A DNA stretch of 5,305 nt, from positions 1-5,305 of the forward strand of contig CAZFBR010000229.1 in NCBI GenBank assembly GCA_964517215.1, in the 5' to 3' direction. Origin of the DNA: CAZFBR01 sp035353495 [NCBI: uncultured bacterium] (GTDB taxonomy: Bacteria > DAOPZR01). The notes beneath the pieces are model-generated. The model worked only from the letters and a program-made list of their open reading frames with translations, made no database searches and was not told the DNA's origin. Made by a program: the position numbers and the translations under genes. The first letter of the stretch is position 1, and each line of letters starts with the position of its first letter. Below, in pieces: positions 1-5,305 of the stretch.

Positions 1-115
1 AGCACTTGCCGCAGCCGCCGCACCCGGACGCACCGCTCCCCGGATCCAGCCGCACCCGCGCCATCCCGTCTGCGGCCCCTTCGACCACACCCGTTGCCGT
101 TAGTGCCGTTTTCAC
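1..115 (-). CDS. RseC/MucC-like cysteine-motif protein, 5' part only
   Basis: Only the first 38 codons are inside the window; the gene runs off the left edge. The frame is open from a GTG at 115 and reads VKTALTATGVVEGAADGMAR, then a short beta-like stretch and a C-x2-C-x2-C cluster at residues 32, 35 and 38. A short T/R-G-x-V-x-x-x-x-G-x-A-x-V opening followed by clustered cysteines is the pattern of the RseC/MucC family. Those are inner-membrane proteins linked to SoxR reduction or sigma-E control and often found beside rnf genes. Known members usually show C-x2-C-x5-C, so the spacing here is not a perfect match. The same frame stays open upstream to an ATG at 193, but that extension looks like non-coding sequence, so GTG 115 is preferred. 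It lies 115 nt beyond the preceding gene and could be a separate unit. Identification is tentative because the membrane half is missing. Confidence 0.45.
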   Translation of the reverse strand, partial: MKTALTATGVVEGAADGMARVRLDPGSGASGCGGCGKC

Positions 116-230
116 TTCCGTCGTCCGTCCATTACCGTTTTCTCCGGCCCGCGGTCCCTCCCTACAGGAAGGGGGATACCCAGGCACCGTCATGCCGCAG
201 CCGGCCGCCACCCGTCAAGCGGTTAGCGGA
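116..230 (-). other. Intergenic gap between thiolation-type gene and RseC-like gene
   Basis: This is the only real intergenic spacer in the window. On the minus strand it holds a TTGACG at 213-218 that resembles a -35 box, but no convincing -10 lies 16-18 nt downstream (best candidate CATGAC). An imperfect stem, CCCTTCC against GGGAGGG with a one-base bulge, lies near 155-175. It is not followed by a T-run on the transcribed strand, so it is not a typical intrinsic terminator. Whether the RseC-like gene belongs to the operon cannot be decided from this sequence. Confidence 0.3.
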
Positions 231-1229
231 TCACAGCCGCCAGGGAATGCTCGCCGCGTCGGCCAGCGGCTGCGCGGGCAGGACCGTTTCCCGGCCGCCG
301 CCGCGCACCGTCACCGGGACCGCCACGCCGTCTCCCAGCGTCCGGCGCGCGCCGGTGGCATACCGGGCCACCAGCCCCGCCGCGGTCGGCACATCGTCCT
401 CCCGTGCCGCCACCGCCACCGGCCCGGGGAGCGGCAGCGTGGTCAGCAACCACGCGCCCGCCGGCACCCTGGCCATGAGCGCCAGATTTTCACGATCATT
501 GCGCCCGACGATAATCTTGCCCCCTGCGGGCAGGCGGAAATGCCGGCCAAAGCGCAGGATCTCCGCCCAGTCACGATCGGTTTCGCCGCGGTCGAGCATG
601 TCCTTCAGCCGGGCGGAAAACTCCGCCATGGTCAGCAGGCAGCCACCCGCCGGCTGCGGGTAGTCGGTGACGCCGAACTCGCGGGCCAGCGCTTCCTGCC
701 GTGCCCGCCCGCGCCCGCTGATATTAAGCAGGCGCTCGCGGTCAAGCCACCCGCGCTGCTCGGGGAGCGACACCTTCAGCAGCCGCGCGGAAAGCGGTCG
801 CACCAGCAGCCCCTCCAGATTTGCCTGCAGTTCAAGGTAGCGCAGCGCGGGGGGATTCTGCGACATCGGCCGCTGCCCCATCACCTCGCCGGTCACCACA
901 AAATCGGCCCGCCCGTCGTCCAGCCAGCGCCTGGCCCGCTTGAGCATGAGCAGGTGGCAGTCGATGCACGGGTTCATGTGCTTGCCGTAGCCGCGCACCG
1001 GATGCTGCACCATCTGCCAGTGATCGTCGCTGAAGTCCTCGACCGCCAGCGGCAGGCCGGCGGCGGCGGCGGCGGCGCGGGCGCGGTCCGACCCGAAAAA
1101 GAACGATTCGAAGCAGAGGGCGGTCACCGCCACCCCCTGGCGCGCCACCAGCAGCGCGGCCACAATGCTGTCGAGTCCCCCCGACACCAGGGCCACCGCC
1201 CGGGCCGCGGAATGCGCAGTTGTTGCCAT
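231..1229 (-). CDS. PP-loop tRNA thiolation-type enzyme (MnmA/ThiI-like) fused to NFACT-R-like domain
   Basis: Predicted ATP-dependent tRNA sulfurtransferase-type enzyme of 332 residues, presumably cytoplasmic. The N-terminus carries the adenylating PP-loop SGGLDS at residues 16-21. NPCIDCH at 86-92 resembles the MnmA NPxxxCN motif, so Cys91 would be the catalytic cysteine; Cys197 in AGGCLLT is placed like the second MnmA cysteine. GEVMGQRPMSQ at 114-124 is another family-like segment. The C-terminal part contains FGRHFRLPAGGKIIVGRNDR (about 227-246), which resembles the NFACT-R (DUF814) RNA-binding domain. The protein lacks the usual MnmA C-terminal domains, so this is a variant family and the modified position (s2U34, s4U8 or another) cannot be assigned. 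The ATG at 1229 starts 9 nt after the RING gene's stop. No good Shine-Dalgarno is visible, so translation may depend on coupling. A six-alanine run (52-57) comes from a GCC repeat. Confidence 0.8.
   Translation of the reverse strand: MATTAHSAARAVALVSGGLDSIVAALLVARQGVAVTALCFESFFFGSDRARAAAAAAGLPLAVEDFSDDHWQMVQHPVRGYGKHMNPCIDCHLLMLKRARRWLDDGRADFVVTGEVMGQRPMSQNPPALRYLELQANLEGLLVRPLSARLLKVSLPEQRGWLDRERLLNISGRGRARQEALAREFGVTDYPQPAGGCLLTMAEFSARLKDMLDRGETDRDWAEILRFGRHFRLPAGGKIIVGRNDRENLALMARVPAGAWLLTTLPLPGPVAVAAREDDVPTAAGLVARYATGARRTLGDGVAVPVTVRGGGRETVLPAQPLADAASIPWRL
1058..1077. repeat. CGG/GCC trinucleotide repeat coding for an alanine run
   Basis: About six and a half perfect CGG units on the plus strand, read as GCC codons on the minus strand. 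They encode alanines around residues 52-57 of the PP-loop enzyme, in a helix after the ATP-binding loop. Whole-unit slippage would change protein length without a frameshift. It is probably just a by-product of GC-rich codon choice. Confidence 0.6.
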
Positions 1230-1238
1230 CAGCGTGCG

Positions 1239-1589
1239 TCAGCGGGGGGTGTAGTGCGGCAAATCTTCGCCGTGGAAGATTGCCGGCGTCAGAAAGATCG
1301 CCGCCATCATCCCCACCATCACCAGGCCGATCATCAGCCAGATATGCAGCGGGATGGTCTGCGGGCCGGCGGCAAACTGCCGGATATACCACGAACGGAA
1401 CCAGGTCCACCAGCGTTCGCCGTGGTCCTGCAGCGACCACCACGGGCCGCGGCAATCGGGATGGAGGCAGCCGCGATTATTCGACCAGCAATCGATGTGA
1501 TACACGCTCTGGCAGGAGGGACAGATGCGCACCGAGTCATCCTCGCCGATCGGATGCTGACAGGCGCCGCACCTACGCGGACCGGGCAT
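1239..1589 (-). CDS. Small prokaryotic RING-type zinc finger protein with C-terminal membrane anchor
   Basis: A 116-residue protein of unknown function. Eight zinc-ligand candidates are arranged as C7-x2-C10-x12-C23-x2-C26-x4-H31-x2-C34-x6-C41-x4-C46. The segment ICPSCQSVYHIDCW closely resembles the RING/treble-clef core seen in Pfam prokaryotic RING families. A tryptophan-rich stretch follows (W50, W51, W60, W61, W63, W67). One hydrophobic helix spans about residues 82-104 (HIWLMIGLVMVGMMAAIFLT), with a short polar tail. This suggests a cytoplasmic finger on a membrane anchor, though topology is not proven. The ATG at 1589 lies 17 nt inside the preceding gene, which suggests translational coupling; no strong ribosome site is seen. 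In eukaryotes RING domains are ubiquitin ligases, but no ubiquitin-like partner is visible, so protein binding is the safer guess. Confidence 0.8.
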   Translation of the reverse strand: MPGPRRCGACQHPIGEDDSVRICPSCQSVYHIDCWSNNRGCLHPDCRGPWWSLQDHGERWWTWFRSWYIRQFAAGPQTIPLHIWLMIGLVMVGMMAAIFLTPAIFHGEDLPHYTPR

Positions 1590-2892
1590 TGGGCACCGAC
1601 CCGCCCGGCCCGAAAGCGAACATAATTTCGTTCAACTCCTGGATCACCGGATTGATTTCTTCGGCAATTTCACGGATATGCTCGAGGTTTTCCACTTCCT
1701 GTTTGAGCGACGCCAGCAGCTGGTCGGCGGCCGTCTCATGCCCTTCCAGCGCGGTGACGGTTTGGGTCAGCAGGTCGCTGATCGCCATTTGCAGCGTCGG
1801 GGCCTGCAGGCAGGCATGCAGCGCCTGCAGATGCGCGCGCTGCGCGTCGACGCAGCGCACCGTCTCGGTCATGGCATGCGCCACTTCATCAAGTTCGTGC
1901 ACATTCTCGTACAGCAGGGTGCGGGCTTCGCCCACCAGCTTGTCCATCCCCTGCAGCGCCTCGGCATAGCGCGTGCCGCCGGTGCGCAGTTCCGCCCCGT
2001 GGCCCAGCACCTGATCGGCCAGCTGGCGCAGCGATTCCGCCAGCACCCGCGTCTCCGGCGCCGGCGCGGAGGCAAGCTGCATGGCGGCGGCGTTGAGTTT
2101 GCCGTTGATGTCGTCGAGCAGTTCCGGGGCGCGCTGCCACGGCCGCGTTTCCGCGCGCAGCGCCGCCGCCGCGCCGGCGAAGCTTTCCGTGACCCCGCGC
2201 AGGCGCTCGGAGAGCGCCAGGGCGCGGCCGGCCGCGTCGCCGATACCCTTGACGTCCTGCGGATTGACGCTGATCGCCAGCAGCTGTTCCGCCGGCACCA
2301 CCAGGTCGCCGATCCGCTGCCGGCTGGCGCTCCAGTGCTGGCGATGGTCCTGCAGCCGCTCGCGCAGTTTCTGCAGTTCCGTCAGCAGTCCGCGCAGGCG
2401 GGTGATTTCCGCCATGCTCTCCTGCATCGTCGCCTGCGAGACCGCGGCCACGCGGCGGACAATCACCGTCTTGTCGCGAAAGGCGTCGAGCACCCGGTGC
2501 AGCACCATCTGGAAATTGCGGATGGCCTGGTCGGTGTGATGCTCATGCTCGACGTTGGCCGTCAGTCCGCAGGTCTTCTCCATCTCCCGCGCAAAATCAA
2601 GCAGCAGGTGGCGCACCACGGCGTTCAGCACGGCGAAATTCGCCAGCGCGGTGATCGACCCGATGATGATGAACAGCACGAAGTGGATGAACAGCTCCTT
2701 CGGCGTCACCAGCTTGTAGATGATGGCGAACGCACCCGCGCCAAGCAGCGACACCAGCACGCCGGTAAGCAGGATGCGCACCAGGGCGCGGCTGTAATGC
2801 TGCAGTCCCGCGTCGGTCATTGCCGGCGCGGTGGGCGACAGCGGCGCCGACGTCACTGTCGGCAGCGGCAGCGCGGGTGCGGATTCGCTCAT
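1573..2892 (-). CDS. Membrane-anchored coiled-coil protein of unknown function
   Basis: A 439-residue protein I cannot assign to a named family. Residues 1-35 are Ala/Pro/Ser/Thr-rich and probably cytoplasmic. Two hydrophobic helices follow at about 38-60 and 67-92, separated by a short VTPKELF loop. The remaining 340 or so residues are largely helical and heptad-like, rich in Leu, Ala, Glu, Gln and Arg, with an unusual HEHHTD cluster near 116-121. The layout recalls chemoreceptors and other signalling scaffolds, but there is no HAMP domain, periplasmic sensor domain or MCP hairpin signature, so it is not called an MCP. The ATG at 2892 begins 4 nt after the gatB stop and is preceded by GGGG with 7-nt spacing. 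Its last 17 nt overlap the RING-finger gene. Coupling to that second membrane protein suggests the two may work together, which is inference. Confidence 0.75.
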   Translation of the reverse strand: MSESAPALPLPTVTSAPLSPTAPAMTDAGLQHYSRALVRILLTGVLVSLLGAGAFAIIYKLVTPKELFIHFVLFIIIGSITALANFAVLNAVVRHLLLDFAREMEKTCGLTANVEHEHHTDQAIRNFQMVLHRVLDAFRDKTVIVRRVAAVSQATMQESMAEITRLRGLLTELQKLRERLQDHRQHWSASRQRIGDLVVPAEQLLAISVNPQDVKGIGDAAGRALALSERLRGVTESFAGAAAALRAETRPWQRAPELLDDINGKLNAAAMQLASAPAPETRVLAESLRQLADQVLGHGAELRTGGTRYAEALQGMDKLVGEARTLLYENVHELDEVAHAMTETVRCVDAQRAHLQALHACLQAPTLQMAISDLLTQTVTALEGHETAADQLLASLKQEVENLEHIREIAEEINPVIQELNEIMFAFGPGGSVPNARSA

Positions 2893-2896
2893 GGTC

Positions 2897-4363
2897 TTAC
2901 CCCAGTAGTTTCCGGAAGATTTGCTGCGCCAGCTGCGGATTCGCCTGGCCCCGCGTCTGCTTCATCATCTGGCCGACAAGAAAACCGATCGCCTGCTGCT
3001 TGCCCGCGCGCACGTCCGCCGCCGGGCCGGGATGGGCGGCGATGATCGCCTGCGCCACCTGCTCCAGTTCGCCTGTGTCGGAGATCTGCGTCATCCCCTT
3101 CGCCTGCACCAGGGCGGCGGGCGCCACGTCCCGCGCCAGCAGTTCCGGCAGCAGTTCCTTCACCATCTTCCCGCTGATCGTCCCCTGGTCCTGCAATTTA
3201 TAAACATCACCCAAGCGATCAGGCCCAAAACACACTTCTTCTATGCTTTTTTCATTTTCATTGAGAAAAGCTGCAATTGGTCCCATGATTAGGTTTGCCG
3301 AATACTTAGGCGGGACGTTGTACGTATTAACCGAAATTTCGAAATAATTAGCAACTTCCCTTTCTGCAGCAAGCACACTCACATCATAATTCGACAAGCA
3401 CTCTGCACCATACTTAGACGGGCCGTAATCTGCCGCCATCCGTTCCGTTCGCGCGTCGGGCAGCTCGGGGAGCGCCGCCCGCCAGGCGTCAACCTGCGCC
3501 GGCGGGAGCGCCATCGGCACCAGGTCGGGCTCCGGGAAGTAGCGGTAATCGTGCGCCTCTTCCTTGCCGCGCATCGATGCGCTTTTCCCCTGCTCCGCAT
3601 GCCACAACCGCGTCTCCTGCACGATCGCCCGGCCGGCGAGCAGTTCGTCGGTCTGCCGCTCGATCTCGTAGACCAGCGCGTCGCGCACATTCTTGAACGA
3701 ATTCATGTTCTTGAGCTCGGCCTTGGTGCCGAACGCCTGCTGCCCGACGGGGCGCAGGGAGATGTTCGCATCGCAGCGCAGCGAGCCCTCTTCCATGTTG
3801 CAGTCGCTCGCCCCGAGGTAACGGACGATGGCGCGCAGTTTCGTCAGGTACTGGTACGCCTCTTCCGGCGTGCGCAAGTCGGGTTCGGAAACGATCTCGA
3901 TCAGCGGCACCCCGGTGCGGTTGTAATCAACCAGCGAATGCGTCGCCTGCGTCAGGTCGTCGCTGCCGTGCACCAGCTTCCCCGCGTCCTCCTCGAGGTG
4001 CACCCGGGTGATGCCGATGCGCCGCGCCGCGCCGTCGGCGACAATGTCCAGCTGTCCCGCCAGGCAGAGCGGCAGGTCGTACTGCGAGGTCTGCCACGCC
4101 TTGGGCAGGTCGGGATAAAAATAGTTTTTGCGGTCGAAGCGGCTGAAGGTGCTGACGGTGCAGCCGAGTGCCAGCCCGACCTGCGCCGCCAGTTCCACCG
4201 CGCGGCGGTTGAGCACCGGCAGCGTCCCCGGCAGGCCGAGGCAGACCGGGCAGGTCTGATGGTTGGGCGCCGCACCGAACGTGGTCGCACAACCGCAAAA
4301 CAGCTTGCTCTTCGTCGCCAGCTGGACGTGGACTTCGAGGCCGATCACCGCTTCGTAGTTCAT
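2897..4363 (-). CDS. gatB: Asp-tRNA(Asn)/Glu-tRNA(Gln) amidotransferase subunit B
   Basis: GatB is the tRNA-binding and kinase-type subunit of the GatCAB amidotransferase. It activates Glu or Asp on misacylated tRNA so that ammonia released by GatA forms Gln-tRNA or Asn-tRNA. From ATG 4363 the product has 488 residues, near the usual length. Visible family motifs are IGLEVHVQL (7-15); zinc cysteines C23, C25, C38, C41; [11 protein letters not shown] (78-88); [12 protein letters not shown] (121-132); [17 protein letters not shown] (146-162); [12 protein letters not shown] (212-223); and [15 protein letters not shown] (266-280). A helical linker follows (about 300-392), then the YqeY-like tail from GTISGK (394) to the end. 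The ATG overlaps the gatA stop (ATGA) and is preceded by GGGG at 8 nt. A GTG three codons upstream is possible but less likely. Residues about 316-390 are encoded by an anomalous AT-rich tract with a local 8-residue near-duplication. Confidence 0.97.
   Translation of the reverse strand: MNYEAVIGLEVHVQLATKSKLFCGCATTFGAAPNHQTCPVCLGLPGTLPVLNRRAVELAAQVGLALGCTVSTFSRFDRKNYFYPDLPKAWQTSQYDLPLCLAGQLDIVADGAARRIGITRVHLEEDAGKLVHGSDDLTQATHSLVDYNRTGVPLIEIVSEPDLRTPEEAYQYLTKLRAIVRYLGASDCNMEEGSLRCDANISLRPVGQQAFGTKAELKNMNSFKNVRDALVYEIERQTDELLAGRAIVQETRLWHAEQGKSASMRGKEEAHDYRYFPEPDLVPMALPPAQVDAWRAALPELPDARTERMAADYGPSKYGAECLSNYDVSVLAAEREVANYFEISVNTYNVPPKYSANLIMGPIAAFLNENEKSIEEVCFGPDRLGDVYKLQDQGTISGKMVKELLPELLARDVAPAALVQAKGMTQISDTGELEQVAQAIIAAHPGPAADVRAGKQQAIGFLVGQMMKQTRGQANPQLAQQIFRKLLG
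2900..2903 (-). promoter_or_regulatory. Shine-Dalgarno-like GGGG inside the gatB 3' end
   Basis: On the minus strand GGGG, within CTGGGGTAAGACC, precedes the ATG at 2892 by 7 nt. It overlaps the last Leu-Gly codons of gatB, so ribosomes ending gatB would sit on it. It supports the chosen start of the coiled-coil gene but is only a partial match to the consensus. Confidence 0.35.
3194..3418 (-). other. AT-rich mosaic tract inside gatB
   Basis: This 225-bp segment (75 codons, GatB residues 316-390) has 90 G or C bases, or 40%. The 60 bp just upstream in the gene (3421-3480) have 45 of 60, or 75%. Codon choice changes with it: AGG for Arg, ATA for Ile, CTA/CTT/TTG for Leu, TCT/AGT for Ser, AAT for Asn, and mostly GAA for Glu. 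These forms are rare in the flanking sequence. The frame is uninterrupted and family-like residues remain ([29 protein letters not shown]). The tract matches most of the helical linker domain between the catalytic body and the tRNA-binding tail. Recombination from a lower-GC source is the simplest biological reading; a chimeric assembly or artificial replacement is the main alternative. Confidence 0.85.
3371..3418 (-). repeat. Degenerate 24-bp tandem duplication in gatB (SKYGAECL / SNYDVSVL)
   Basis: Two adjacent 8-residue blocks, SKYGAECL (316-323, bases 3395-3418) and SNYDVSVL (324-331, bases 3371-3394), both resemble the single GatB motif usually written YG-L-P-x-Y-D-A-x-V-L. Most GatB proteins carry it once, so this protein appears about 8 residues longer here. 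The DNA copies share TC-AA-TATG-T but are clearly diverged. The block lies exactly at the GC-rich/AT-rich boundary. It could be an old duplication or an out-of-register recombination joint. Confidence 0.55.
4360..4363 (-). promoter_or_regulatory. ATGA stop-start overlap coupling gatA and gatB
   Basis: On the minus strand ATGA contains the gatB ATG (4363-4361) and the gatA TGA (4362-4360). Such four-base overlaps commonly allow termination-reinitiation and help keep subunits stoichiometric. The overlap, together with the [11 protein letters not shown] opening typical of GatB, favours this start over the GTG at 4372. Confidence 0.75.
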
Positions 4364-5305
4364 GACGCGCACCCCGCCTCAATCGCCGCCGCCGCGGCAA
4401 ACATCGCCGCCTCATCGCAGGCGGGCGCCAGCACCTGCGCCCCGATCGGCAGCCCCGCCGCATCGCGGCCGCAGGGAACCGACATGCCCGGGATCCCCGC
4501 CAGGTTGGTGGAGATGGTGAAGATGTCCGAGAGATACATCTGCAGCGGGTCGTCGAGCTTTTCGCCGAGTTTGAACGCCGTCGTCGGCGTCGTCGGGGTG
4601 ATAATCGCCTGGCACTGCGCGAAGGCCGCGTCAAAATCCTGCTTGATCAGCCGCCGCACCTGGCCGGCCTTCTTGTAGTACGCATCGTAATAGCCGGAGG
4701 CCAGCGCGAACGTCCCCAGCATGATCCGCCGCTTCACTTCCGGGCCGAACCCTGCGCCGCGGGTCCTGCCGTACATGTCGATCAGGCTGTCGCCGTCGAC
4801 CCGCAGCCCGTACTGCACGCCGTCGTAGCGGGCAAGGTTGGTGCTCGCTTCGGCGGTCGCCACCAGATAATAGACCGCGACCGCGTACTCCGTATGCGGC
4901 AGCGAGATTTCCACCACCTTCGCACCGGCCCGCTCGACCGCAACGATCGCCGCGCGCACCGCCTGTTCCACGTCCGGCTGGATGCCGGCAATAAAGTACT
5001 CTTTCGGCACCCCGACCGTCATCCCCGCCACGCCACGGTCGCAGGCCGCGACCAGTGCCGGCACCGGCTGGTTGAGTGACGTGCTGTCGCGCTGGTCATA
5101 ACCGCCGATGACCTCAAGCAGCAGTGCCGCATCGCGCACGGTGGCGGCGAACGGCCCGATCTGGTCGAGCGACGAGGCGAAGGCGATCAGTCCGTAACGC
5201 GACACCCGCCCGTAGGTCGGCTTCACCCCGACGCAGCCGCAGAGCGCCGCCGGCTGGCGGATCGAGCCGCCCGTGTCGGAGCCGAGCGCAGCGATGCATT
5301 CGTCC
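4360..5305 (-). CDS. gatA: Glu-tRNA(Gln)/Asp-tRNA(Asn) amidotransferase subunit A, 3' part
   Basis: GatA is the amidase-signature glutaminase of the GatCAB complex; it hydrolyses glutamine and passes ammonia through a tunnel to GatB. The visible 314 codons start in the middle of the protein at [20 protein letters not shown], which carries the nucleophilic serine of the amidase signature (codon 5263-5265). The Lys and cis-Ser of the catalytic triad lie upstream, outside the window. Further family matches are [37 protein letters not shown], the region around [20 protein letters not shown], and [15 protein letters not shown] near the C-terminus. About 160-170 N-terminal residues are expected to be missing. 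The first downstream in-frame ATG at 5226 is internal, not the start. The stop TGA at 4360-4362 overlaps the gatB ATG, a typical coupled arrangement. gatC is not in the window; upstream of gatA would be the usual place. Confidence 0.97.
   Translation of the reverse strand, partial: DECIAALGSDTGGSIRQPAALCGCVGVKPTYGRVSRYGLIAFASSLDQIGPFAATVRDAALLLEVIGGYDQRDSTSLNQPVPALVAACDRGVAGMTVGVPKEYFIAGIQPDVEQAVRAAIVAVERAGAKVVEISLPHTEYAVAVYYLVATAEASTNLARYDGVQYGLRVDGDSLIDMYGRTRGAGFGPEVKRRIMLGTFALASGYYDAYYKKAGQVRRLIKQDFDAAFAQCQAIITPTTPTTAFKLGEKLDDPLQMYLSDIFTISTNLAGIPGMSVPCGRDAAGLPIGAQVLAPACDEAAMFAAAAAIEAGCAS

Noticed and set aside
155-182. Hairpin at the end of the operon as a possible intrinsic terminator
   Set aside because: The stem is short and bulged, and no T-run follows it on the transcribed strand.
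6-1625. Very long plus-strand open frame (539 codons) opposite three minus-strand genes
   Set aside because: The product is Arg/Pro/Gly/His-rich with no family motif. Antisense open frames of this kind are expected in GC-rich DNA. The opposite strand encodes recognisable proteins across the same span.
1573-2892. Methyl-accepting chemotaxis protein
   Set aside because: The membrane and coiled-coil layout is similar, but no HAMP domain and no conserved MCP hairpin tip sequence are present.
1678-3045. Plus-strand open frame opposite the coiled-coil gene and the end of gatB
   Set aside because: Composition is His/Arg/Gln-rich with no recognisable domain; it is a mirror of the GC-rich codon pattern on the other strand.
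3318-3350. Promoter-like AT-rich elements and palindromes (CGAAATTTCG at 3332-3341, TTTCGAAA at 3337-3344)
   Set aside because: The -35/-10 candidates match poorly, and the palindromes follow from the Phe-Glu-Ile-Ser codons. In an AT-rich coding tract such matches are expected by chance.
3194-3418. Frameshift, intein or intron interrupting gatB
   Set aside because: The frame is continuous, conserved GatB residues run through the tract, and the total length is near normal apart from about 8 extra residues. No intein splice motifs are seen.
3551-4678. Plus-strand open frame opposite gatB and gatA
   Set aside because: It lies entirely antisense to strongly conserved gatB and gatA sequence, with no motif of its own.

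Overview
This window is a compact minus-strand operon from a GC-rich bacterium (roughly 65-70% G+C in most places). Every gene reads right to left, and no tRNA, rRNA, CRISPR array or insertion sequence is visible. The organism makes Gln-tRNA(Gln) and/or Asn-tRNA(Asn) by the indirect transamidation route, because gatA and gatB are adjacent. The prokaryotic RING-type finger and the PP-loop/NFACT-R fusion suggest a PVC-like or other anaerobic Gram-negative lineage. That placement is a weak inference from gene content only.

Layout from the 5' end of the transcript (right) to the 3' end (left). (1) 3' two-thirds of gatA, the amidase subunit, cut by the window edge at 5305. (2) gatB, whose ATG overlaps the gatA stop as ATGA. 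(3) A 439-residue protein with two N-terminal membrane helices and a long coiled-coil-like tail, starting 4 nt after gatB. (4) A 116-residue protein with a RING-like C/H zinc finger and one C-terminal membrane helix, overlapping the previous gene by 17 nt. (5) A 332-residue PP-loop (MnmA/ThiI-like) tRNA thiolation-type enzyme fused to an NFACT-R-like RNA-binding domain, 9 nt downstream. (6) After a 115-nt gap, the first 38 codons of a probable RseC/MucC-like cysteine-motif protein that runs off the left edge. The first five genes are spaced as one transcription unit. The operon promoter is not in the window, and no convincing terminator is visible at its left end.

Functionally, two genes act on tRNA charging (gatA, gatB) and one looks like a tRNA sulfur-modification enzyme. 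Two membrane-anchored proteins of unknown role lie between them.

The most striking anomaly is inside gatB. A tract of about 225 bp (3194-3418) encodes the helical linker domain at about 40% G+C (90 of 225 bases counted), with rare codons. The flanking gatB sequence is far richer in G+C (75% over the adjacent 60 bp). Reading frame and family motifs are kept. At its upstream edge the protein carries an 8-residue near-duplication of the conserved Y-D-A-x-V-L motif. This looks like a mosaic recombination junction, although an assembly chimera or artificial replacement must be excluded.
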